Positions 22,786 to 29,490 of a DNA stretch of 29,490 nucleotides are shown one piece after another. This DNA is from UBA8437 sp963933195 (lineage in GTDB: Bacteria; Planctomycetota; Planctomycetia; Planctomycetales; Planctomycetaceae). A model generated the notes under the pieces. That model saw only the letters and a list, made by a program, of their open reading frames with translations. It was not told the origin of the DNA and searched no databases. How positions within the stretch are numbered: position 1 is the first letter of the stretch; each line of letters opens with the position of its first letter. A program made the position numbers and the translations under genes. The DNA lies in NCBI GenBank assembly GCA_963933195.1, contig CAWVUS010000027.1, positions 1 through 29,490 of the forward strand, in the 5' to 3' direction.

Positions 22786-23282
22786 CGCAACCACTTCTCG
22801 CCAAACAGCCGCCTCAGCAGTCCTATCTGGCCGGCATGCAACATCTCGTGGCGGGCACTCCATTCCAGGGCACCACCCTTGGTATCAAACACCGGATGAG
22901 AGCGACTCGAGGGTTCATCAAGGATGCTGTCGTCCATGGCGCCGATCTCTCCGATCACCGCAAGGTGAACCGCGTCGTAGGCCGCGCGAATTTCTTCCAC
23001 GCTGGCATTGGCCGCCGGATCGGGATCCGGAATCGAATCCTTGCCATAAATCTCCAGTATCCGAGCACTGATCAGGTCGTCGTCTCCCGGCTGGACACCC
23101 CGCACAAGGTCCAGCGCCAGGCGGTACTGGGCCATCGCCAGGTGGCCAACCTGCCAGCCGACATGCGTCACTCCCTCGGCCGGTTGCCGAAACCAGTCCG
23201 ACTCGGGTACCGCGTCAATCAGTTCGGCGGTGTACCCCCGAACCATCTGTATTCGATCGAGCACTTCACTGACACGTGACAT
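22782..23282 (-). CDS. DinB-family (DUF664-like) four-helix protein
   Basis: This 166-residue protein has the DinB/YfiT four-helix architecture. Its putative metal-binding histidines are His47 in H-V-G-W-Q-V-G-H-L-A and His145 and His149 in R-H-E-M-L-H-A-G-Q-I-G-L-L-R-R-L. These fit the family's three-histidine site. Such proteins are often damage-inducible or bacillithiol/mycothiol-related transferases or hydrolases; no function can be assigned here. The ATG at 23282 follows AGGAGA at a 7-nt spacing, which decides the start over the longer frame to 23357. It is convergent with the transporter and divergent from the cytochrome c/DUF1549 gene. Confidence 0.85.
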   Translation of the reverse strand: MSRVSEVLDRIQMVRGYTAELIDAVPESDWFRQPAEGVTHVGWQVGHLAMAQYRLALDLVRGVQPGDDDLISARILEIYGKDSIPDPDPAANASVEEIRAAYDAVHLAVIGEIGAMDDSILDEPSSRSHPVFDTKGGALEWSARHEMLHAGQIGLLRRLFGEKWLR

Positions 23283-23289
23283 CTGCTTG

Positions 23290-23295
23290 TCTCCT
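23290..23295 (-). promoter_or_regulatory. Ribosome binding site for the DinB-like gene
   Basis: AGGAGA on the minus strand, 7 nt before ATG 23282, supports the shorter start. Confidence 0.6.
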
Positions 23296-23400
23296 GTTGC
23301 CCGCCGGTCAGACGGACGGTCCTTGACAACAATCAGCCCAGGCAGGCAACCGGTCACCAGAACCTTCGCCTTCTTCGGCAGGGTAGCCTAGCATGGGTCC

Positions 23401-25785
23401 ATGTTCACTGCATCGGTCAACCCACGCCCACCACGGTTGGTTCACACCGCCATTGTTCTCTCGGCCCTGGTCGCTTCAGCGGCTGTCGGACACGCTTCCG
23501 ACAAGCCACCAACCAAGGCTGGACTGGCTTTCTTCGAACAGAAAATTCGACCGGTCCTGGTCAAGCACTGTTACGGATGCCATTCGCAACGGGCCAAGAA
23601 GATCCAGGGCAAGTTCCGACTCGACAGCCGGCAATTGATCCGCAAGGGCGGCCCCACCGGACCGGCCATCGTTCCGGGAAAACCGGCAGCCAGCCTGCTG
23701 CTGGCTGCCATCCGCTACGAGTCACTCGAGATGCCACCCGGTGGCCAATTGCCAAAACAGGTTGTTGCCGATTTTGAAACATGGGTCCGGATCGGAGCCC
23801 CCGATCCGCGGGACAAGGTCCGTACCGACAAGGCCGAAAAACAACAGGGCATGAGTTTTGAGATGGCACGCCGCTGGTGGTCGTTTCAACCGGTCGCCGC
23901 CGGCCCACTTCCCCAAACCAAACAGAAAAACTGGGCCCAGAAGCGGCTGGATCACTTTGTCCTGGCCCAGTTGGAAACACATCAACTGAAACCGTCACCC
24001 CGGGCCGATCGACGCACGCTGCTGCGACGGCTGAAACTCGACCTGCTCGGACTGCCACCCACCCAGGCCGAGATTTCCGAATTCGAGAACGACCGGCGGC
24101 CCGATGCATCATCCCGCCTGGTCGACCGGCTACTGGCCAGTCGGCACTACGGTGAACGCTGGGGCCGACACTGGCTCGACGTGGCCCGCTGGGCCGAAGA
24201 CAACCCGACCAGCGAGGCCACCAATCGCCCCCATCCCGACGGGTGGCGGTACCGCGACTGGGTGATCGAAGCGATCAACGCCGACCTGCCATACAACCGG
24301 TTCCTGGTCATGCAGTTGGCCGCCGACCTGTTGCCAGATTTCCAGCGCACTGATCTCCGGGCCCTGGGCTATCTCGGTACCGCGCCGACGTACCACAAGG
24401 ATCCCCGGCTGTCCAAGACGGTGATCGAAACCATCGCCACCGACGACTGGGACGAACGGGTCGATGCCCTCAGCCGCGGCCTGCTGGGACTGACGGTTGC
24501 CTGTGCACGGTGTCATCGACACAAGTTCGACGCCATCACCCAGCAGGATTACTACTCGCTGGCCGGCGTCTTCGCCAGCAACTGGAAGGTCAAGCGACCG
24601 CTGGTCGAATTGACCCAGGAGGAGGAGCGACGCGTGATCTGGGCACAGGATCGCCTGTGGCGTCTCGAGGTCGCCATCTCGCTGAAATCAGATCCCGCCA
24701 CGCCATCAACTCCCGAAGAGATCTCGGCCATGAAAGCCGAGTTGGCCTTGCTGAAACAAACCCCGTTCCTGGACGCTCCGGCCACCCACGCCGTTTACGA
24801 CGCCGCGGTCTTCATCGACGCCAGCGACCCCGATTTCACGTGGATGGACTTTCGGATCGGACAACATCGTGACCTGCCGGTGTTTCTCCGTGGCAACGTC
24901 AACACGCCCGGCCCCATCACCCCGCGGCGTTTTCTCCAGGTCCTCAGCCCTGACCAGAAGCCCCGGTCGTTCCAGAAGAGGTCTGGACGACTCGAACTCG
25001 CCCGGGCCATCACGACCACCGCGGCACCACTGGCGGCCCGGGTGTTCGTGAACCGCGTCTGGGGGTGGCACTTCGGACGACCACTGGTGACAACCACCAG
25101 CGACTTCGGTGCCCAGGGTGATCGACCTTCACATCCCAGGCTGCTCGATGACCTGGCCGCTGGCTTCATCGCCAATGGCTGGTCGTTGAAGTGGCTGCAC
25201 CGAGAAATCGTGCTCTCGGCCACCTACTCGCAATCCAGCCGGTACCGCCAGCAAGCCGCGACCGCCGACCCGGTCAACCGCTGGCTCTGGAGATATCCCC
25301 GGCGACGGATCGATTTCGAGACCTGGCGAGATTCGATCCTGGCCGTCACCGGTGCACTCGACACAAAACCCTTCGGTCCGTCGCAGGATGTCGCTGACAC
25401 CAAGAACCTCCGCCGTACCGTCTATGCCACCGTCAGTCGGAGGCAGGTCAGCCCGTTGATGCGGCTGTACGACTTCCCGGATGTTTCACAACACGTGCCC
25501 GGTCGCGACGTGACCACGACGCCGCTGCAGCAGTTGTTTGTTCTCAACAGCGGGTTCTTCATTGACCAGGCCACGACACTGGCCACGCACGTTGACGCCA
25601 GGTCCGACGACTCCACCAACATCCAGACACTCTATCGACGCGTGTTCGCTCGCAAACCGTCACGCCAGGAGATCACCATCGCCGCCAACTTCCTGGAAAC
25701 ACGGCGACAGACACACCCGGCGACGGCCTGGAAGGATTACTGCCAGGCTTTGCTCGCCACCAGTGAACTGATTTTCGTTGATTGA
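23401..25785 (+). CDS. Planctomycete cytochrome c (PSC1)-DUF1549-DUF1553 protein
   Basis: This 794-residue exported protein begins with a signal peptide, then a C-type heme site C-Y-G-C-H (Cys57, Cys60, His61) in a PSC1 domain. A DUF1549 domain follows, with Y-G-E-R-W-G-R-H-W-L-D-V-A-R-W-A and a second heme-like C-A-R-C-H-R-H-K (Cys368, Cys371, His372). The C-terminal DUF1553 domain holds V-F-V-N-R-V-W and ends S-E-L-I-F-V-D. The family is abundant in planctomycetes and sits in the envelope; its function is debated, with sugar-polymer binding or oxidation proposed. It is immediately followed by DUF1501 and the mannonate-dehydratase-like gene, probably one operon. ATG 23401 is preferred; an ATG at 23393 is out of frame. 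Confidence 0.93.
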   Translation: MFTASVNPRPPRLVHTAIVLSALVASAAVGHASDKPPTKAGLAFFEQKIRPVLVKHCYGCHSQRAKKIQGKFRLDSRQLIRKGGPTGPAIVPGKPAASLLLAAIRYESLEMPPGGQLPKQVVADFETWVRIGAPDPRDKVRTDKAEKQQGMSFEMARRWWSFQPVAAGPLPQTKQKNWAQKRLDHFVLAQLETHQLKPSPRADRRTLLRRLKLDLLGLPPTQAEISEFENDRRPDASSRLVDRLLASRHYGERWGRHWLDVARWAEDNPTSEATNRPHPDGWRYRDWVIEAINADLPYNRFLVMQLAADLLPDFQRTDLRALGYLGTAPTYHKDPRLSKTVIETIATDDWDERVDALSRGLLGLTVACARCHRHKFDAITQQDYYSLAGVFASNWKVKRPLVELTQEEERRVIWAQDRLWRLEVAISLKSDPATPSTPEEISAMKAELALLKQTPFLDAPATHAVYDAAVFIDASDPDFTWMDFRIGQHRDLPVFLRGNVNTPGPITPRRFLQVLSPDQKPRSFQKRSGRLELARAITTTAAPLAARVFVNRVWGWHFGRPLVTTTSDFGAQGDRPSHPRLLDDLAAGFIANGWSLKWLHREIVLSATYSQSSRYRQQAATADPVNRWLWRYPRRRIDFETWRDSILAVTGALDTKPFGPSQDVADTKNLRRTVYATVSRRQVSPLMRLYDFPDVSQHVPGRDVTTTPLQQLFVLNSGFFIDQATTLATHVDARSDDSTNIQTLYRRVFARKPSRQEITIAANFLETRRQTHPATAWKDYCQALLATSELIFVD

Positions 25786-25789
25786 CCCC

Positions 25790-27145
25790 ATGCTCAACCC
25801 ACACCTGCCCACTCGTCGCCAGGCTCTCGCCACCGCCGGAGGTGGTTTCGGCCTCACCAGCCTCGCCGGTCTTTTGGCCGCCGAGCAAAAACAGGACAAT
25901 CCGCAGCGGTCCAACCCACCGGCCAAGCACGTCATCTTTCTGTTCATGACCGGCGGTCCATCCCACATGGACCTCTTCGACCCGAAGCCGGCACTTCAAA
26001 AGTATGCCGGCCAACGGCCCAAGACCGTCAACCTGCGGACCGAACGGGTCACCAAGGGAATCCTGGCCTCACCATTCAAGTTCCACCGGTCCGGGCAGTC
26101 GGGTGTCGAGGTCAGCGAGTTGCTCCCACGGCTGGGCCACGTCATCGACGACATCTGCGTGATCCGTTCGATGTACACCTTCAATCCCACGCACACACCG
26201 GCCCGGAACCTGATCCACTCGGGCAACATCGCCGTCACGCGGCCGACCATCGGTGCCTGGTTGAACTACGGACTGGGTAGCGAGAACGAGAACCTCCCCG
26301 GGTTTGTGGCGATCAGCCACCCCCGCAGTGGCAAGTTGTGGCGATCCGGCTTCCTGCCGTCGAAGTTCCAGGGCACGCAGTTCACCCCCGACGAAACCGC
26401 CCCGGAAAAGATGATCCGGTACCTGAAGAACCCGATCCAGGACAAGACCTCCCAGAGGAAACAACTGGACCTGGTTCAGCAACTCAACAGAATGCACCTG
26501 GCCGATCGTGCGACCGACGGGTTTCTCGAGGGGCGGATCCAGTCGATGGAGACAGCATTCCGTATGCAATTCGCCGCCAGCGAAGCGTTTGACGTGCGGA
26601 CCGAGACCAGGGGAGTCCGCGAACTGTACGGCGAGAACACGTTTGGCAATTCGTGCCTGTTGGCCCGACGCCTGGTCGAGCGTGGTGTCCGATACGTGCA
26701 GGTCTTTTCCGGACCCGGGCAACCGTGGGACGACCACCACGACATCGACAAGAATCTTCGACAACGCTGCCCCGACATCGACCGTGCGTGCGCGGGCCTG
26801 ATCACCGACCTGAAACAACGTGGGCTGCTCGACGAAACACTGATCGTATGGGGTGGCGAGTTTGGCAGAACACCGGTCTCGGAAGCCGGCACGGGTCGTG
26901 ACCACAATCCCTACGGGTTCACCGTCTGGATGGCCGGCGGTGGAATCCGGGGTGGCGTGGCCCATGGTGCAACCGACGAATTCGGTTTTCGGGCCGTCGA
27001 GAACCGTGTCAATATCCACGACCTGCACGCGACGCTCCTGCACCAGATGGGCATCGACCACGAACAATTGACCTACCGCTTCAGTGGACGGGATTACCGG
27101 CTGACGGATGTGCATGGCCGGGTCTTGCACGAATTGATTGCCTGA
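25790..27145 (+). CDS. DUF1501 family exported protein (second copy)
   Basis: This is a 451-residue DUF1501 protein. T-R-R-Q-A-L-A-T-A-G-G-G-F-G precedes a hydrophobic run, a Tat-type signal. Family hallmarks are I-F-L-F-M-T-G-G-P-S-H-M-D-L-F-D-P-K-P and G-G-E-F-G-R-T-P-V-S, followed by G-T-G-R-D-H-N-P-Y-G. The ATG at 25790 is preferred over an in-frame TTG at 25778 that overlaps the preceding gene. It lies 4 nt after the PSC1-DUF1549-DUF1553 gene, the classic pairing. It probably sits outside the cytoplasm with its partner. No catalytic reaction is established. Confidence 0.92.
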   Translation: MLNPHLPTRRQALATAGGGFGLTSLAGLLAAEQKQDNPQRSNPPAKHVIFLFMTGGPSHMDLFDPKPALQKYAGQRPKTVNLRTERVTKGILASPFKFHRSGQSGVEVSELLPRLGHVIDDICVIRSMYTFNPTHTPARNLIHSGNIAVTRPTIGAWLNYGLGSENENLPGFVAISHPRSGKLWRSGFLPSKFQGTQFTPDETAPEKMIRYLKNPIQDKTSQRKQLDLVQQLNRMHLADRATDGFLEGRIQSMETAFRMQFAASEAFDVRTETRGVRELYGENTFGNSCLLARRLVERGVRYVQVFSGPGQPWDDHHDIDKNLRQRCPDIDRACAGLITDLKQRGLLDETLIVWGGEFGRTPVSEAGTGRDHNPYGFTVWMAGGGIRGGVAHGATDEFGFRAVENRVNIHDLHATLLHQMGIDHEQLTYRFSGRDYRLTDVHGRVLHELIA

Positions 27146-27157
27146 ACGGAGACCCTC

Positions 27158-28246
27158 ATGGCCGACACACCCCGCCGCGAATTCATCAAGGCCGCCGGAC
27201 TGCTCGGTGCCGGCTCGATCCTGGCTCCACAACACGCAACCGCCGCGGACCGTCCAGCTCCGATCGACGAATACGACCCGGGGAACGTCAAGCTGGCCCG
27301 CCGCGTGCCCGGTTCGCTCACCGACGACGACATGAGCTTTCTGCAGCAACTCGGACTGAGATCGGTCCGAGTCGATCTCACGCGGCAGCAGGCCAACCTC
27401 GGATTTCTGCGAGACCTGCAAAAACGCTTTGCCAGGCACGACATCCAGATCTACTCGGCCGTTCACCCCGTCCAGGGATCGGTCAACATCGGGCTGGGCC
27501 GGCCCGAACGAGATGCGGAAATCCGGGAATACCAACAGTTTCTGAAAGCCCTCGGGCGACTGAAGATTCCCGTCGCCGGCTATGCGTTTCACCCCGGCAA
27601 CACGTACAGCACCGGTCGAGTGGTCAACCGGGGGTATTCGGTGCGGGTGTTCGACCTGGAGGTGTTTCGCAAGACAATCGAGAAACAGAGATTCGGGCGG
27701 GTCTACAACGCCGAGGAGATGTGGTCCAACTACGAGTACTTCATCAAGCGGGTGTTGCCGGTGGCCGAGGACTCCGACGTGCGAATGGCACTGCACCCCG
27801 ACGACCCTCCGGTGGCCATGATGAACGGTGTCGCCAAGCTGTTCACTCACTTCGACGGTTACCGCCGTGCCGACGAGATCGCCGGTCACAGCAAGCACTG
27901 GGGTGTTCTGTTGTGCATCGGAACGTGGTCGGAAGGTGGCAAGAAGATGGGCAAGGACGTCTTCGAGATGATTCGCTACTGGGGCAAGCGGAAACAACTG
28001 TTTGCGATCCACTTCCGCAACGTCAGTGGCACGCTGCCCCGATTCTTCGAGACGTTCCCGGACGACGGCTACCAGGACATGCCCAGGGTGATGCGGACGC
28101 TACGCGAGGTCGGCTTCAACGGCTCGGCAATCGGTGATCACATTCCCCACATGATCAACGACAGTGGCCTGCAACAAGCCGGAGCGGCTTACTGCGTGGC
28201 CTACATGCGGGCACTGCTACGACAGGCCAACCGCGACGTTGGATAG
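27158..28246 (+). CDS. Tat-exported mannonate dehydratase (UxuA) homologue
   Basis: This 362-residue protein resembles UxuA, the TIM-barrel enzyme that dehydrates D-mannonate to 2-keto-3-deoxygluconate. The likely metal ligands are visible at family-like spacing: His213 in A-L-H-P-D-D-P-P, Cys253 in L-L-C-I-G-T-W-S, His285 in I-H-F-R-N-V, and Asp327 in G-D-H-I-P-H. As I recall, UxuA uses Cys, two His and Asp. D-G-Y-Q-D-M-P (about 303-309) is also typical. Unlike cytosolic UxuA, it starts with P-R-R-E-F-I-K-A-A-G-L-L-G, a Tat signal, so it should work outside the cytoplasm. The start is ATG 27158 with GGAG 6 nt upstream. It follows DUF1501 by 12 nt. Substrate identity is inferred only; other sugar acids are possible. 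Confidence 0.85.
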   Translation: MADTPRREFIKAAGLLGAGSILAPQHATAADRPAPIDEYDPGNVKLARRVPGSLTDDDMSFLQQLGLRSVRVDLTRQQANLGFLRDLQKRFARHDIQIYSAVHPVQGSVNIGLGRPERDAEIREYQQFLKALGRLKIPVAGYAFHPGNTYSTGRVVNRGYSVRVFDLEVFRKTIEKQRFGRVYNAEEMWSNYEYFIKRVLPVAEDSDVRMALHPDDPPVAMMNGVAKLFTHFDGYRRADEIAGHSKHWGVLLCIGTWSEGGKKMGKDVFEMIRYWGKRKQLFAIHFRNVSGTLPRFFETFPDDGYQDMPRVMRTLREVGFNGSAIGDHIPHMINDSGLQQAGAAYCVAYMRALLRQANRDVG

Positions 28247-28318
28247 CCCCCTGGGAAATGGCTCTGAGACGAAAACCCTCCGGCGTTGTGTCCGGCGGAA
28301 CAACACGCCTCCAAGACG

Positions 28319-29116
28319 ATGCCGGTTTCATCACTGATGCCCAAGAGCTGTTACTCCTGCCCCCAGTACTGGGACCTGGCGTTTCGAGAAGAAACGCAGT
28401 TGGAGGCCGATTTCGTCGATGCGGTGGCCAAGCGTTACTGCGATTTTCCGGTCCGCCGGGTACTGGAACCGGGATGCGGAGGCGGACGGCTGGTGGTGGA
28501 ATTGGCGGCTCGTGGCTACAACGCCATCGGCTACGATCTCAGCACCCCCGCCATCAACTACCTCCGCCGCCGACTGAAACGCCGCGGTCTGACGGCCGAG
28601 GTGTTCGAAGGCGACATGACAACCGTGCAGGTCGATCCACCGATCGACCTGGCCATCTGCCCGATGAACACGTTCCGGCACCTGTTGACCGAACGTGACG
28701 CGAGGAGCCATCTCGAATCGGTTGCGACGAGCCTGCGCCCCGGGGGTGTCTACCTGCTCGGTTTCCACCTGCTGCCGATGGACATCGATCCGGAATCATC
28801 GGAGCGCTGGTCGGCACGCCATGGCAGCACTCGGGTCACCTTCTCGCTGAAGGTACTCGACTCGAATCGGCGAAAACGAATCGAGACCCTGCGTTTCCGG
28901 TTGAACGTCACAACCGGCGGCCCGCCTCAGCGGAGGATGCGGTTCGAGGACGCATTCCCGTTGCGAATGTACACGGCGGCACAGTTCCGCCGACTGCTGA
29001 AGTCGGTCCCCGCATTCGAATTGCTCAACGTGTACGACTTCTGGTACGACATCGATGACCCGTTGAGGCTCGACAACGAGATCACCGACACGATGTTTGT
29101 CCTGCGACGAACATAG
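28319..29116 (+). CDS. Class I SAM-dependent methyltransferase
   Basis: From ATG 28319 the product is 265 residues. Motif I is V-L-E-P-G-C-G-G-G-R-L (48-58), followed by a strand ending in Y-D-L-S-T-P (the acidic SAM-ribose contact), E-G-D-M-T-T, and L-A-I-C-P-M-N-T-F-R-H-L. This is the Methyltransf_25/11 type fold, and its substrate is unknown. The start is uncertain. ATG 28337 is a good alternative, and the frame opens with TTG at 28286; no Shine-Dalgarno decides between them. It is 72 nt downstream of the mannonate-dehydratase-like gene, so it may or may not share its transcript. A tRNA gene lies just after it. Confidence 0.85.
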   Translation: MPVSSLMPKSCYSCPQYWDLAFREETQLEADFVDAVAKRYCDFPVRRVLEPGCGGGRLVVELAARGYNAIGYDLSTPAINYLRRRLKRRGLTAEVFEGDMTTVQVDPPIDLAICPMNTFRHLLTERDARSHLESVATSLRPGGVYLLGFHLLPMDIDPESSERWSARHGSTRVTFSLKVLDSNRRKRIETLRFRLNVTTGGPPQRRMRFEDAFPLRMYTAAQFRRLLKSVPAFELLNVYDFWYDIDDPLRLDNEITDTMFVLRRT

Positions 29117-29185
29117 GATCTCGGTCCCGACGCCTCCCGGCCCGAATACCAACCCGATAGAATGAACACGTCGAACGACACCCGA

Positions 29186-29259
<74 letters not shown>

Positions 29260-29337
29260 CTTTCACCCCCGGCTGAAATCCGTGACTGACCGTCGCCAAC
29301 AACCGGGATCCGGAACGCGGTGAACCAACCACCCTCT

Positions 29338-29490
29338 TCACGGCGCCAGGAACTCCACTTCGCCGGTGTCGAGGCGGTAGCAGGCAGGAACCACCGACAG
29401 CTGGCCAGACTCTACGGCCTGTGACAGGATCGGGTCCTGCTGTTCCAGCAAGCCGGCCACTCGCCTGGCGTTGCAGTGGATCGCGTTTTC
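29338..29490 (-). CDS. Beta-class carbonic anhydrase, C-terminal part (cut by window edge)
   Basis: The last 50 residues plus stop are in the window. They read I-H-C-N-A-R-R-V-A-G-L-L-E-Q-Q-D-P-I-L, then V-E-S-G-Q-L-S-V-V-P-A-C-Y-R-L-D-T-G-E-V-E-F-L. The pattern of a helix, then P-I-L, then a strand and Y-x-L-D-T-G-x-V is the classic C-terminus of beta-carbonic anhydrases, which interconvert carbon dioxide and bicarbonate with zinc. The zinc ligands (Cys, Asp, His, Cys) lie upstream, outside the window, so they cannot be checked. The gene runs toward the tRNA but is convergent with it. Confidence 0.8.
   Translation of the reverse strand, partial: ENAIHCNARRVAGLLEQQDPILSQAVESGQLSVVPACYRLDTGEVEFLAP

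Noticed and set aside
23323..23328. TTGACA box in the divergent region before the cytochrome c/DUF1549 gene
   Set aside because: No -10-like hexamer lies at the proper distance downstream.
26069..28012. 647-residue open frame on the minus strand across DUF1501 and the mannonate-dehydratase-like gene
   Set aside because: It lies antisense to two clearly recognisable genes and shows no domain or sensible composition. Long antisense frames are common in high-GC DNA.

Overview
The window looks like a chromosomal piece of a high-GC planctomycete (Planctomycetota, Pirellulales-like). The main evidence is family content. There are two exported DUF1501 proteins, one directly behind a cytochrome c/DUF1549/DUF1553 protein and the other behind what looks like the tail of one. 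There is also a Cys-type sulfatase with a C-terminal beta-sandwich-like extension, Tat-type signals, a Gfo/Idh/MocA oxidoreductase, a MoxR-DUF58-BatA cluster and many GTG starts. I see no phage, transposase, integrase, CRISPR or rRNA. One tRNA lies near the right end.

Left part (1-9437, all +): a probable DUF1553 tail with an unclear reading frame, then DUF1501. A tight run follows: exported cupredoxin-like protein, a 56-residue two-helix membrane protein, an exported PQQ-type beta-propeller, a MoxR AAA+ ATPase, a DUF58 protein with an intact MIDAS, and a BatA/VWA membrane protein. Start/stop overlaps and short gaps suggest one long operon, or two stacked ones, joining an envelope redox-like module to a MoxR-VWA chaperone-like module.

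Middle (9438-14603, all +): the acetolactate synthase catalytic subunit, then a compact trio. The trio is a 97-residue acidic protein, a second and different MoxR-like AAA+ ATPase, and a 626-residue protein I cannot name. The large protein has an N-terminal third that weakly resembles the TraB/DUF5682-like fold and a distinct C-terminal region. The three genes overlap by 1 and 4 nt, and no VWA protein is in the unit. This is the best candidate for an undescribed system here.

Minus-strand block (14587-20860): a 3-hexulose-6-phosphate synthase/6-phospho-3-hexuloisomerase pair (ribulose monophosphate formaldehyde chemistry), a Gfo/Idh/MocA oxidoreductase, a membrane zinc-ribbon/TPR protein, and a membrane-anchored metallo-beta-lactamase-fold hydrolase translationally coupled to the sulfatase. 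The sulfatase gene runs 17 nt into the end of the convergent unknown gene. Divergent from the hexulose pair is a long OFA-type major facilitator transporter, followed by a convergent DinB-like protein.

Right part (23401-29490): a second envelope operon, cytochrome c/DUF1549/DUF1553, then DUF1501, then a Tat-signal-bearing mannonate dehydratase homologue. After it come a class I methyltransferase, a CAT-anticodon tRNA and, on the minus strand, the last 50 residues of a beta-class carbonic anhydrase cut by the window edge. Intergenic gaps are all under about 220 nt, so no long gene-free stretch needs explaining. All identifications come from reading motifs and remembered family features. No database search was possible.
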